A stretch of 64,000 bases of DNA from Chamaesiphon minutus PCC 6605. GTDB lineage: Bacteria > Cyanobacteriota > Cyanobacteriia > Cyanobacteriales > Chamaesiphonaceae. The DNA lies in contig NC_019697.1 in NCBI RefSeq assembly GCF_000317145.1, positions 2,170,001-2,234,000 on the forward strand. Direction: 5' to 3'. Position numbers and translations under genes: made by a program. The notes below the pieces were generated by a model that saw only the letters and a program-made list of their open reading frames with translations, had not been told where the DNA came from and ran no database searches. Below, piece after piece: positions 42,953 through 52,280 of this stretch (position 1 is the stretch's first letter; each line of letters starts with the position of its first letter).

Positions 42953-43440
42953 CTACTATTCTTATCGTAGGTATAGGTGAAGATTTTACCTTAAATTCCT
43001 CTCAATTATTAGTTCTTCACCATCAAGGAAAGGAACTGATGATGAGTGGGTTGAGTTAAGAATTTATGTTGCTTGTTTGATAGATGGCGATCGATTGCAA
43101 TTTATCTGGCAACAATTGCCTCACGCTACGCGATCGAATCTCTGCAATGAGATCGATTCTCCAAGGAGATCATCTTTGTTAAAACGATCGAACGCCCGAA
43201 TCAACCGAGTCTCAGAAATTTAAGTCGAGTGTAATATGACGATCGACCTAAATCGATCGCGATCGACTGTAAATAATATCGATCGAGTAATATATAGCAA
43301 GTCAATTGTTACGATCGTTGAGTCATAAAGTTCGATCGAATATCGTAATTAACAGAGATCGAAGTATGTTGACAAATCGATGAGAACAAGCCAATGTTAT
43401 TTCTCCGCACAGAGTTGTCCGTGAGCAGATGCCCACCCTA
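42953..43440. repeat. ~0.5-kb direct repeat, copy 2
   Basis: This is the second copy of the block at 39950-40447, in the same orientation, slightly shorter and with small indels. The sequence before it (AGAGCCAGTAGAGTGGGCATC) resembles DNA at 39762 before copy 1, with about 180 bp missing in between. It abuts the duplicated 3' end of the amidotransferase/SIS gene. Confidence 0.85.
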
Positions 43441-43448
43441 TGAAGCTG

Positions 43449-43861
43449 TCTGTGGTATTTCCAGGGTAGACCCCTCCTCGCCCGTATGGGTAAACGCACC
43501 CTCGTCATCGGCGATGTGCCGTGGGTGCATCAATTGTTAAAAGTCTATGTCAGCAAACTATTCTCCCTCAGTTATGGCATCGCCTCCCTAGATGTACATG
43601 GTGCCAACCCCCAAGATCGTCCTCCCTAGTCCACCGACTGCTGCTGACAGCGACAGTAGCGTAGTGGCGGAATTACGCGAATCGCGGTTTGGCTCGTTCG
43701 AGCGGTTACTGGCTAGCTATGTATTGTTCTGGGCATTGTCGAAACATGTTGCCTCCTTCCCCTTGCTCCGATATCAACATTGGAAGTCCCAGAGCCGAAC
43801 CCGAATCATGACCACCGCCGCTCCGGTGGCGCGATGAACTAATTCGATCGATCGTTCCTAG
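43449..43861 (+). pseudogene. truncated copy of the 3' end of the amidotransferase/SIS gene
   Basis: This DNA repeats 34286-34931 almost exactly, including about 25 bases past the stop codon, but lacks 242 bp (34449-34690 in the parent). The missing piece is bounded by GATC in both places, so recombination between GATC motifs is likely. The deletion shifts the frame and the fragment has no start, so it cannot make the protein. It lies next to direct-repeat copy 2, showing that the two were probably placed here in one event. Confidence 0.85.
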
Positions 43862-44079
43862 ATGGCACAGAATCAGGAGTTACGCAGTTGGAGAAAGAAC
43901 AAACCAAGGAGCAGATAGACAAGAGCGCACAGCATCACGGACAATACTGAGTCTAGACTCATACCAACTGATACCAGTGTTGAACCAGTGGAGATCGATG
44001 GTCTATACTACCTCTAGCTTGCCAAATCATCTTTTAATCCAGCAACACCAGATAACTTGCCTTCCCCAACCATTGCACT
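43862..44079. other. intergenic region
   Basis: No clear gene. On the minus strand a 29-codon hydrophobic frame (43873-43962, MSLDSVLSVMLCALVYLLLG then LFFLQLRNS) could be the last part of a transposase or membrane protein. Otherwise nothing is recognised. Confidence 0.3.
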
Positions 44080-44769
44080 ATGAAATCCTGGAAATTATCA
44101 CTATTTATCGGCGGCCTGATTGTTGCGACTACCTGCTTAGGTTCATCATCGATCGCCTATATGCTGAATGTTCCTGCCAAGGATAAAGTCATTGAAGACT
44201 TCATTCCGGCTGGCTGGATACTAGAAGATCGAACTGCTGGTGATTTGAATGGCGATGGGAAGGATGATTTGGCATTGCGCGTAATTAAATCTGGCAAACC
44301 TGGAGATCGTCCGCGCTCGTTGATTGTGCTACTCAATACGAAAAGGGGCTGGCAACGATTGGCGGTGGCCGACAATCTCCTTTTCTGTGACAGTTGTGGC
44401 GGAATGTTGGGCAATATCAGAATGCAAATTCGGAAACAGGTGCTTATCACAAATCAGTTAGTGGGCAGCCGCAATGCGATCGACATCTCGCACAGTTTCT
44501 GGATCGATCGAAAATCAGGCAAACTAGTCTGTATCGGTGAGGATCTCAATCCATACGATCGGGCCAATGGTAACTCCATTACAGATAGTCGTAACTTTCT
44601 CACTGGTAAACGGATTGTCCAACGCTACCGGGGGAATCCACGCAGTGGAATTGGCAAATCAGAATTGGTTAAAACCGAAAAACTGAATGTGTCCAAAAAA
44701 TTACGTTCGATCGAAAGCATGAACTTTGAAGCCATCCGGCTGAGTTCCCTAGATACCGACAACAACTAA
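44080..44769 (+). CDS. secreted VCBS/FG-GAP-like protein
   Basis: The 229-aa protein has a signal peptide (LSLFIGGLIVATTCLGSSSIA, near residues 6-26) and then FIPAGWILEDRTAGDLNGDG followed by KDDLALRVI. The DLNGDGKDDLAL loop is a calcium-binding FG-GAP/VCBS-type motif seen in small secreted bacterial proteins of unknown role. CDSCGG follows. No membrane helix follows the signal. The function is unknown; it probably acts in the periplasm or outside the cell. Confidence 0.65.
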   Translation: MKSWKLSLFIGGLIVATTCLGSSSIAYMLNVPAKDKVIEDFIPAGWILEDRTAGDLNGDGKDDLALRVIKSGKPGDRPRSLIVLLNTKRGWQRLAVADNLLFCDSCGGMLGNIRMQIRKQVLITNQLVGSRNAIDISHSFWIDRKSGKLVCIGEDLNPYDRANGNSITDSRNFLTGKRIVQRYRGNPRSGIGKSELVKTEKLNVSKKLRSIESMNFEAIRLSSLDTDNN

Positions 44770-44883
44770 ATTAAGCGATCGTCCCTTAACTATCATCCTC
44801 GTTGAATTAATTAAACCAGATCAGCCAAAAATCCGAAGCCTCGCCCTGCAATTCTTGAAGATTATCATCATAAATCATCAATT

Positions 44884-45249
44884 TTGGATTATATCGACGT
44901 GCAAAATCTCGAAAAACCGCTGCCCATAAGACCTTACTTGACAGTTTATCGGTCAATTTTCTCGATCGATTATCCCCGCAATTCATCAGGCGATCTACAA
45001 GCGATAATTCATCCACAACTCCAGTCTCAAGATTATCTAGCATTGCGATCGGGCGATCCGATGTTTTTGACATTTACTGGCGATTCGATTCTCTATCGAG
45101 GTGAAGAGACGGTTTGCCCAATCTTGATAAATGAGGCAGCATATCTAGAGAAAGGGATTGCGATGACATTCACCAAAAAAACAGTCGATCTTGGAAACTG
45201 CATGATTATCCCTGACTCATCTCAACCTTTTTATAGCCTCAATGTCTAA
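44884..45249 (+). pseudogene. aspartoacylase, C-terminal fragment
   Basis: The 121 residues match the last part of cyanobacterial aspartoacylases (about 300 aa): PYLTVYRSIFSIDYPRN, IIHPQLQSQDYLALRSGDPM, FLTFTGDSILYRGEETVCPI and INEAAYLEKGIAMTF. The zinc-binding N-terminal two thirds (GGxHGNE etc.) are missing, and no ATG begins the frame (first start is TTG). The 110 bp upstream show no related sequence. Its stop overlaps the glutaminase start by 8 bp. Loss of the zinc site means no deacylase activity; a retained regulatory domain is unlikely. Confidence 0.7.
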
Positions 45250-46204
45250 AAGATTAGCAGCACTCGATCGGGCACAACTTAATGAATTGCTAACTGAATC
45301 TCGGTCGATAATAGAAACAGCAGGCGAGTTGCCAGCATATATTCCTTTACTAGCCGATCCCAATCGTCGTTTCGACCTAGCAATTCAAGTACATCAAATT
45401 AATGGAGAAATTCTCTCATCTGTTGAAGCCGAGACATTTCGCTTTCCATTAATGAGTTTAATCAAACCATTCGTATTGCTTTATTTATTACAGCAGTCCA
45501 ATCGCGATTTGGTATTCGAGCGTGTGGGTAAAAAGCCGAGCGATCGCCCCTACAACAGCATAGCTCAGTTAGAAATCGATCGATATAAACCGCGCAATTC
45601 CATGATTAATAGTGGTGCGATTGCGCTTACGGCTCTGTTACCTGGCGATCCGGCATCGAACTGTTGTCAAAATTTCTGCGACTGGTTGAACCAAGTTGCA
45701 GGTAGCCAACTTAGCTTGGATCTAGATATGCTCGCATCAGTGAGATCGTCTCCCAACCCCATCAATCAAGCGATCGCTCATTTATTACATCGCGGGGGAT
45801 ATCTCGATTCGCATGGTTTACTGCCTACACTAGCAATCGCCAAAACTTTAGACGTTTACGAACAAATTTGTTGTTTCTCAGGAACGATTAAAGATCTTGG
45901 CAAACTGGGATTATTACTTGCCAGCCCTCAGAATAATCTTCTCGCCAGCGATTTACAAATAGTAAATGCCCTGATGTTAACTTGTGGCATGTATGAAGAA
46001 TCTGGCATGTATGCCGTCTCGATTGGGCTGCCATTGAAATCCAGTGTCAGCGGCTGTGTATTGGCGATCGTTCCAGGTGAAGGAGCGATCGCTGTCTATA
46101 GTCCACCATTAAATCTAGCTGGTAACTCTATTGCCAGCTTATTTATCCTCGAACGATTGGCTCAAACATTTAATTTAAGTATCTTCAGTCCTCGATCGAT
46201 CTAG
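45242..46204 (+). CDS. glsA: glutaminase (GlsA family)
   Basis: The 320-aa protein follows the serine-dependent glutaminase fold: Ser72-x-x-Lys75 in FPLMSLIKPF, RPYNSIAQLE, the KPRNSMINSGAIAL block, and GLPLKSSVSGCVLAIVPGEG. It should hydrolyse glutamine to glutamate and ammonia in the cytoplasm. Several signature positions differ from the common form (SISK reads SLIK, SGVGGG reads SSVSGC), so it belongs to a divergent cyanobacterial branch. ATG at 45242 lies inside the aspartoacylase remnant and may once have been coupled to it. Confidence 0.8.
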   Translation: MSKRLAALDRAQLNELLTESRSIIETAGELPAYIPLLADPNRRFDLAIQVHQINGEILSSVEAETFRFPLMSLIKPFVLLYLLQQSNRDLVFERVGKKPSDRPYNSIAQLEIDRYKPRNSMINSGAIALTALLPGDPASNCCQNFCDWLNQVAGSQLSLDLDMLASVRSSPNPINQAIAHLLHRGGYLDSHGLLPTLAIAKTLDVYEQICCFSGTIKDLGKLGLLLASPQNNLLASDLQIVNALMLTCGMYEESGMYAVSIGLPLKSSVSGCVLAIVPGEGAIAVYSPPLNLAGNSIASLFILERLAQTFNLSIFSPRSI

Positions 46205-46280
46205 ATCGCGACCTCGATTCAGCAACGCCTTCGCGCCTAACTCCCAACTCTTCACTCTCAACGTCTAAGCGGCTGATTGA

Positions 46281-48335
46281 CTACGTGAGACAATCGGCGA
46301 GAGTTTGGAGCAGATCTTTGGTAGTAAAGGGCTTGGCGACGAAGTAACGGCAGCCAAAGCGTTCTGCTTGAGCAACTGCTTCGAGGGAATTAAGTCCACT
46401 CATGGCGATCGCAGGTAAATCGGGATTGATTTGGTGCAGGGCCGTGACGGTGCTGAGTCCGTCCATGACGGGCATCATCATATCGATTAAAACACAATCG
46501 ACCTGCTCGAGGCATCGCTCCGCTCTCGCGTCTCGATGCTGGGCATAAAGTTCGATCGCTTGGGCACCATCATTAGCAGTTAAGACCCGATAATTATATG
46601 TCTCCAGGGTGGCTTTAATCAGCGTGCTAATCGCGATTTCATCATCGATGACTAAAATTAACTGTTGCCGACCGGATGGGAGTTCTGGTTCATTCTCGTC
46701 GAGCTGAATCGGAGTATTACAGGCGGGGATATAGATCTGAAATTGGGTACCCTGATTCACTTGACTCTGGACATCGAGAAATCCATCATGACTTTTGACA
46801 ATGCCCATAACGGCTGATAAACCCAAGCCTGTACCTTTGCCGATTTCTTTGGTGGTAAAGAATGGATCGAAAATGCGGTGGAGGAGTTGGGGTTGAATCC
46901 CCGTTCCGGTATCAGCCACCGTAATGGCGACATAATTGCCCACTGTGGCATCTAGATGGTTGCGGGCAAAAGTTTCATCGATCGAGCGATTAGTAGCTTG
47001 GATGCTGAGTGTACCACCTTGGGGCATGGCATCGCGGGCATTGACGCAGAGATTCATCAATACCTGATGGAGTTGCGTCATGTCACCCAATACTGTCCAC
47101 AAATCGGCGGCAATATCTGTGTCAATTTCGATCGATTTGGGCAGGGTTTGCTGGACGATTTTTTGGATATCGACCAGCAGGTGATGGGGTTGGAGACAGA
47201 CGCGATTGCCTTCGATCCCTCTGGCAAATGATAAAATTTGTTTAATTAAATCTGCCCCTCTGCGGGCACTAGATTCGAGGATTTTGAGCAGATTTTGGGA
47301 TCGATCGTCGATATTTGTCAATCGCAGCGGTAATAGTTGGGCGACTGATAAAATCGGTGTGAGGATATTATTTAAGTCGTGGGCGATGCCACTAGCCAGG
47401 GTACCGAGACTTTCGAGGCGTTGCGCTCTCAGGAATTGTTGCTCTAGTTGCTTTTTCTCGGTAATATCCATGTGAATCCCGATCGTCAGAGTTGGATTGC
47501 CAGTACGATCTAAAAAGATATTACTTTTAATCGCAATCCACTGGATCTTGGTGTCTGGAGCGACGATCCGAAATTCTAAATCTAGTCCCTGTCTGAGTTG
47601 GCGGGTTTTACTCAGTTCTGCTTCGACTTTGGGGCGATCTTCGGGATAAATAGTCTCCAGCCATTGAGCGTGGCTGTAGTCAAAACTACCTGGTGCTAAC
47701 CCATACAAAGCTTCTAACTCGATCGACCAAGTAACTCGATCGGTGATGAGATTCCATTCAAATGTGCCAATCTTACCAGCTTGTTGTGCCAATCCCAACC
47801 GATTTTGAATACTTTCTCGCGATTCGATTTCTTGACGGAGGGATTCATTAGCCGCAGCCAGAGCCGCAGTCCGTTCTTCGACGCGCAATTCTAGGGTTTC
47901 ATTAACTTCTCGCAGCGCGACGGCTGCTTGTTTGCGCTCGATCGCATACCGGACCGATCGCACTAAAATATCTAGATTGACTTGGCGTTTGACGAGATAA
48001 TCTTGGGCACCATGTCTGACAGCATCCAGAGCCAATTCGTCATCGTTGGTGCTAGTTAAGACGACGATTGGTAAATCGGGCGCATTGTGGATCAGCGCAT
48101 CTAAAGACCCCAACCCGTCGCTATCTGGTAGTGTTAAGTCCAGCAATGCAACATCAAAGCTATTCGATTTGAGTTGGGTAATTGCATCGCCCAATCGTTT
48201 GACATGAGTGAGACTAAACTGACTATTCACCGTACCTTTGAAGATTTCTTGCAGCAACCTGGCCTCTGCTAAGTTATCCTCAAGTAGCAAGACGTGAATA
48301 TCTGGATGTTGGGGTGATGGTGCGCTAGCAGACAT
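46281..48335 (-). CDS. REC-PAS-HisKA-HATPase-REC hybrid histidine kinase
   Basis: The 684-aa cytoplasmic protein has an N-terminal receiver (HVLLLEDNLAEARLLQE, D66 in ALLDLTLPDSDG), a coiled coil (about 140-175), a PAS_3 domain (about 185-290), a HisKA domain of the HDLNN type (GIAHDLNNILTPI), a HATPase (NLCVNARDAMP, VADTGTGI, GKGTGLGLS) and a C-terminal receiver (VIDDEIA, LIDMMMPVMDG). The receiver-first layout is common in cyanobacterial kinases acting downstream of phytochromes. It lies next to the Cph1/Rcp1 pair on the same strand (188 bp gap), so Rcp1 or the phytochrome may feed into it. Confidence 0.87.
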   Translation of the reverse strand: MSASAPSPQHPDIHVLLLEDNLAEARLLQEIFKGTVNSQFSLTHVKRLGDAITQLKSNSFDVALLDLTLPDSDGLGSLDALIHNAPDLPIVVLTSTNDDELALDAVRHGAQDYLVKRQVNLDILVRSVRYAIERKQAAVALREVNETLELRVEERTAALAAANESLRQEIESRESIQNRLGLAQQAGKIGTFEWNLITDRVTWSIELEALYGLAPGSFDYSHAQWLETIYPEDRPKVEAELSKTRQLRQGLDLEFRIVAPDTKIQWIAIKSNIFLDRTGNPTLTIGIHMDITEKKQLEQQFLRAQRLESLGTLASGIAHDLNNILTPILSVAQLLPLRLTNIDDRSQNLLKILESSARRGADLIKQILSFARGIEGNRVCLQPHHLLVDIQKIVQQTLPKSIEIDTDIAADLWTVLGDMTQLHQVLMNLCVNARDAMPQGGTLSIQATNRSIDETFARNHLDATVGNYVAITVADTGTGIQPQLLHRIFDPFFTTKEIGKGTGLGLSAVMGIVKSHDGFLDVQSQVNQGTQFQIYIPACNTPIQLDENEPELPSGRQQLILVIDDEIAISTLIKATLETYNYRVLTANDGAQAIELYAQHRDARAERCLEQVDCVLIDMMMPVMDGLSTVTALHQINPDLPAIAMSGLNSLEAVAQAERFGCRYFVAKPFTTKDLLQTLADCLT

Positions 48336-48523
48336 TACAGAATTAGCTGTGATGGGGATTTGTTGTATGGCTCTCTACGTAGTTGTGGCGATCGGTTTCG
48401 ATCGAAATGCGCTCCAGTGACAGCTTGAGCTAGATCCATCACCCCAGTAGCACACTTTCCACACTCAGATTAAACCCAGATCGCATCAAAAGTCTAGGTC
48501 GAATTAGCGGCTGAGTAGAGTTG

Positions 48524-48961
48524 CTAAATCTTAACTGGCAAAGTAGCTGTCTCTAGCCAAAACTCTTCAATCCCCCGCACGATTTTTAAAAGCTGCGGGA
48601 GATTTCGAGATTTGGCAATGTAGCAATTTACATGTAGATCGTAGCTATTAGCGATATCTTCCTCATTGAGGGAAGTCGTCAATACCACCACGGGTAAATG
48701 CTTGAGCTTGGGATCGGCTTTGATTTCAGCTAAGACTTCGCGCCCATCTTTTTTGGGAAGATTGAGATCCAGGAGCACCAAATCGGGGAGGGGAACGTTG
48801 GTGTATTCCCCCTCCTGATGGAGATAGGACATCGCGTCCATCCCATCCCGTGTCACCACTACCTCACATTTGGCAGCGGTGCTTTTCAATGCTTCCTGAA
48901 TTAGGCGGATATCGCCGCGATTATCTTCGACTAGTAGAATAATTTTTACGTCCGTTGACAC
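48524..48961 (-). CDS. rcp1: Rcp1-type response regulator
   Basis: The 145-aa stand-alone receiver has acidic pair ED (LLVEDNRGDIRLIQEAL), phospho-Asp D65 (LVLLDLNLPKKDGREVLAEI) and Lys in HVNCYIAKSRNLPQL, and the C-terminal EEFWLETATLPVK helix typical of Rcp1, the partner of phytochrome Cph1. GTG at 48961 is chosen: GGAGGAG lies about 10 bases upstream and the encoded start fits the family length; earlier codons lie inside the kinase gene. It overlaps the phytochrome stop by 41 bp, so synthesis is coupled. Confidence 0.88.
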   Translation of the reverse strand: MSTDVKIILLVEDNRGDIRLIQEALKSTAAKCEVVVTRDGMDAMSYLHQEGEYTNVPLPDLVLLDLNLPKKDGREVLAEIKADPKLKHLPVVVLTTSLNEEDIANSYDLHVNCYIAKSRNLPQLLKIVRGIEEFWLETATLPVKI

Positions 48962-51224
48962 GATCTCGATCTCCTCCGTTGACAGGAATTGTAAACGAAA
49001 AAGTGCTGCCCTGTTCCGGCTCTGATGTGACCCAGATCTTCCCGCGATGACATTCAACGATTTTTTTACAGATGGTTAGTCCCATTCCCGATCCTGAATA
49101 CTCATCGCGGGTGTGGAGACGTTGGAAGATCACGAAGATCCGCTCGAAAAAGCGCGGATCGATGCCAATCCCATTGTCACGGACGGAGAATAACCAGTCG
49201 TCTTCCTGTCGTTCGATCGAGATGTGAATCTGGGGAACTGTGTCGGGTTTGCGGAATTTAATCGCATTCCCGAGCAGGTTTTGGAAGAGCTGGGTTAGTT
49301 GCGTACTGTCGGCTACAATCGTCGGCATCGGGTCGAAAGTGACGATCGCACCTGTTTCAGTGATTCGTCCGCGCAAGTGGCTCAGAGCGCGATCGAAAGC
49401 GGTTGATACTTCGGTCAGCCCCCACTCGATGCCGAGGAGGTCTACTTTCGAGTAGACTAATACATCGTCAATCAGGGTTTGCATCAAACTGACACCCTCA
49501 ACGGCAAAGCCAATAAAATCTTTAGCATCGGTATCAAGTTGCTCGCTGTACCGCATCTCCAGCAGTTGGACGTAATTTGCCACCTGATTGAGCGGTTCTT
49601 GTAAATCGTGGGAAGCGACATAGGCAAACTTTTTGAGTTCGGCGTTCGATCGCTCCAAATCTGTCGTTAATAATGCTAATTCTTCAGCTTGACGCAGTAC
49701 GATATTGACAATTGCCTTGCGCAGCTCTGTCGCTGCTTCGGCTTCTACTGGTTTCCAGGGGAGCGAATGTAAGCGGACGGTTTCTTTCCACAATTCAAAA
49801 GATATGCGCGGACATAACCGAGGAATCCCATCGGTGTCGGCGAGATGATAGGCGTTATTGGGATCTCCACCCCAATTCACCGTTTGAACTACTTCAGGGC
49901 GGAAGCACAATACATAACTGCGGCGGGAGAGCGAAATTGCTAACAATCCACTCGCCACATCTTTAAATCGCTGTGCGTCGGCATAGATTAAGGGGAGTGA
50001 GTCGGTCAAGAATACTTCCTCTTCGACATTTTTGGTTAACCACTGCACCAAATAGTTGAGTTCGGCTTCTGGTGGAGTTTGACCGATTGTCGTCCAATGA
50101 CCACCAAAACAAATGGCTGCACCATGAGCATCGACGAGATCCAGCAGATTGGGTTCTGCACCCATTAAACCATCGATAAAACTTTCAGAGCGGGACATCC
50201 GCTCGATCGCCACCGATTGAACGTGGGCTAATTTCGCCCGATAATTGTAGTCAGCGACATCTTCACTAGTCGAAATCTCGGCAAAAATTACCTGTCCCAG
50301 AAATTCGCACGCCTTCCGCAGTTCATAGGGGACGAGTTTGGGTGTCCGATGGTGACAAGCAATAATTCCCCATAGCTTGCCATCTTTGATCAGGGAAATC
50401 GTCAACGATGCCCCGACTCCCATATTATGCAGGTACTCAGTATGACAGGGAAAGGCACTCCGCAGAATCGAGAGAGTGAGATCTGTTGGTCGATCTGTCA
50501 GCGGATTTTGGGATGGAATCATCTCCACCGCTGTATCCCCCGCATCGGGAATCACCCGAATCCAGTTGGAGAGAAACATCTTCCGTGCTGGTTGCGGAAT
50601 ATCCGACTCCGGAAAATGTAAGCCCAAATAGGACTCCATCTCCACCAGTTTATCCTCGGCAATTACTTCGCCATGTCCATCATCGTCGAACTTGTAGAGC
50701 ATGACGCGATCGAATCCAGTCACCTTGCGGACTTCACCGACGACAATTCGACCGAAGGCGTGTAAATCAGCCGTTGCCGCTAATTTACCGATCGAGGCTT
50801 TAGCTAAATGATAAAAACTCAAAAACGGAATATTTTCATTCGTCTGGGCAGGCTCCAATTCTAGCACCAGAAATCCGTCAGGACTGCGATGGAAGACCGC
50901 ATCAAATACCAAATAATCATCCCCAGATTTCCGCACCCAGACCTTACTCGGATTGATCGCATCGAGATTTCGCGCTGCCAATCCTTCTCGAAATTGGTCT
51001 ACCTGAAAAGCATCTAAAATCTGCTCTAATGGCTGTCCTAACACCCGATCTGGTGCCATGCCAAATGCCATTAACGTATTATTACTAACCTGAATTACTG
51101 TCAAATCCGGCTCTTGCAAAACTAGCAACACGCCATGAGACTGGATTTTTGTCAAGAGATTAATCGACGGCTGTTTTAAGCTGGTGAGATTGAGATCTGG
51201 AGTGTCGAGACTAATGCCTGTCAT
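48921..51224 (-). CDS. cph1: Cph1-type cyanobacterial phytochrome histidine kinase
   Basis: The 767-aa photoreceptor kinase has PAS (about 20-125), GAF (about 138-315) with FPESDIPQPARKMF and the bilin-binding Cys260 in RSAFPCHTEYLHNMGVGAS, PHY (about 325-500) with the tongue motif CPRISFELW, HisKA with His539 (FAYVASHDLQEPLNQV) and HATPase (NLLGNAIKFRK, VRDNGIGI, GSGMGLTICKKI). A Cys in the GAF domain and no N-terminal Cys means phycocyanobilin attachment as in Cph1, so red/far-red switching is expected. It is followed, overlapping, by its Rcp1-type regulator. Confidence 0.93.
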   Translation of the reverse strand: MTGISLDTPDLNLTSLKQPSINLLTKIQSHGVLLVLQEPDLTVIQVSNNTLMAFGMAPDRVLGQPLEQILDAFQVDQFREGLAARNLDAINPSKVWVRKSGDDYLVFDAVFHRSPDGFLVLELEPAQTNENIPFLSFYHLAKASIGKLAATADLHAFGRIVVGEVRKVTGFDRVMLYKFDDDGHGEVIAEDKLVEMESYLGLHFPESDIPQPARKMFLSNWIRVIPDAGDTAVEMIPSQNPLTDRPTDLTLSILRSAFPCHTEYLHNMGVGASLTISLIKDGKLWGIIACHHRTPKLVPYELRKACEFLGQVIFAEISTSEDVADYNYRAKLAHVQSVAIERMSRSESFIDGLMGAEPNLLDLVDAHGAAICFGGHWTTIGQTPPEAELNYLVQWLTKNVEEEVFLTDSLPLIYADAQRFKDVASGLLAISLSRRSYVLCFRPEVVQTVNWGGDPNNAYHLADTDGIPRLCPRISFELWKETVRLHSLPWKPVEAEAATELRKAIVNIVLRQAEELALLTTDLERSNAELKKFAYVASHDLQEPLNQVANYVQLLEMRYSEQLDTDAKDFIGFAVEGVSLMQTLIDDVLVYSKVDLLGIEWGLTEVSTAFDRALSHLRGRITETGAIVTFDPMPTIVADSTQLTQLFQNLLGNAIKFRKPDTVPQIHISIERQEDDWLFSVRDNGIGIDPRFFERIFVIFQRLHTRDEYSGSGMGLTICKKIVECHRGKIWVTSEPEQGSTFSFTIPVNGGDRDRVNGRKNYSTSRR

Positions 51225-51433
51225 AAATATTACCTCGTTGGTATAGCCTCTTGGCCGAGGCAGAAGCTGGCGCAGATCTAGTGAAGCACCTTCGACCTGA
51301 TGTGGGTGGAGATCGTCGCTCTAGACCTCACAGCATAACTCAACCATTACCGACATTTTCAAAACAATACAATAATCTGATTTACTCAGCAAAACTTATA
51401 ATTCTTTAATTAAAAGAGTCATTTGAGCGAAAA

Positions 51434-51868
51434 TCACGCTACTGGTAATGTCACAATTCCGAACCAAAATTTTTCAATCCGTTGGACAATTTGGCACAAT
51501 CGATCGAGATCGGTAGATTGGACGACATGGCAATTACCTTGCAGTAGATAAGTACTGAAAATATCTGCCTCACTTGCTGCCGTTGTCAATACCACGATCG
51601 GAATGCGCCGCAATTGGGGATCTGTCTTAATTTTAGCGAGTAGATCTAGCCCGTCACGATCTGGTAAATTCAACTCTAGTAAAATTAGATCTGGACGCGG
51701 TGCATCCACATAATCGCCACGACGGTAGAGAAAATCGATCGCTTCAATCCCATCAGCCAGCGTAATTACGCGATGCTGGAAAGATTGCAGCGCAGTTTCA
51801 ATTAATTGAGCGCGATCTCGATCGCGAACGATCGGTAAAATCGATCTTTCTGGCGCAGACTCGTTCAT
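51434..51868 (-). CDS. Rcp1-like receiver with Glu in place of phospho-Asp
   Basis: The 144-aa protein aligns end to end with the Rcp1 at 48524 (RPDLILLELNLPDRDGLDLL; PIVVLTTAASEADI; EKFWFGIVTLPVA). The acceptor is Glu65 instead of Asp, the acidic pair reads RDRD, and the conserved Lys is Gln (CHVVQSTD). It cannot be phosphorylated in the usual way; Glu may mimic the active state. ATG at 51868 is chosen for its GAAGG upstream and family length; an ATG 15 bases earlier is the alternative. It lies 209 bp upstream of the phytochrome gene on the same strand. Confidence 0.75.
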   Translation of the reverse strand: MNESAPERSILPIVRDRDRAQLIETALQSFQHRVITLADGIEAIDFLYRRGDYVDAPRPDLILLELNLPDRDGLDLLAKIKTDPQLRRIPIVVLTTAASEADIFSTYLLQGNCHVVQSTDLDRLCQIVQRIEKFWFGIVTLPVA

Positions 51869-52039
51869 TATTCCTTCGTTCATCCCTGTAGATTGGGTAG
51901 CAAAAATTCCTCTATTGGCATAGTCTAGCCTTTGATGGTACATCGCCGAGGTGTGCGTAAACCCAATACTATCAATATTGACACACGATTTAAACTTAAA
52001 TCGATCGACAGTTATTTATTGTAGCTCTATCTATGTGTT

Positions 52040-52276
52040 AGTCTGTCCGCCATTGCTGTTGGGGGCGGAAGAAGGTATGGCTGCGGAGAAAACGGAGTAG
52101 CGGTCGCCGCTGGTGGATTTGAAGTGTTGAATGAAGAATTACTAGATTGGATGGGAATTTCTGGACATACGATCGTCGAAGTAGCCGAGCGGGAACTTCA
52201 GGAATTACAACACCACGATCGAATATCTAGTGGCGATCGATCGCCACTAGATATTCGCGATCGGATTGTCATTTAG
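52040..52276 (+). pseudogene. phosphoribosyltransferase remnant
   Basis: A frame without a start reads GVAVAAGGFEVLNEELLDWMG, ISGHTIVEVAERELQELQHH, DRISSGDRSPLDIRDRIVI and stop. It matches the middle of cyanobacterial phosphoribosyltransferases (VLNEELLxxxGI; AxxExxELxxRxxxYRGDRPPLDVRxRTVILVDDG), but stops exactly before the PRPP-binding VDDGLATG loop. The stop and the missing ends show a decayed gene. The last part of the fragment is folded into a perfect 38-bp palindrome. Confidence 0.65.
52220..52257. repeat. perfect 38-bp palindrome
   Basis: The half sequence CGAATATCTAGTGGCGATC is followed at once by its exact reverse complement, without loop. In the phosphoribosyltransferase remnant the first half replaces the sequence expected after HHDRI, so the palindrome arose by inverted duplication of about 19 bp within the old gene. 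Confidence 0.8.
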
Positions 52277-52280
52277 CCAT

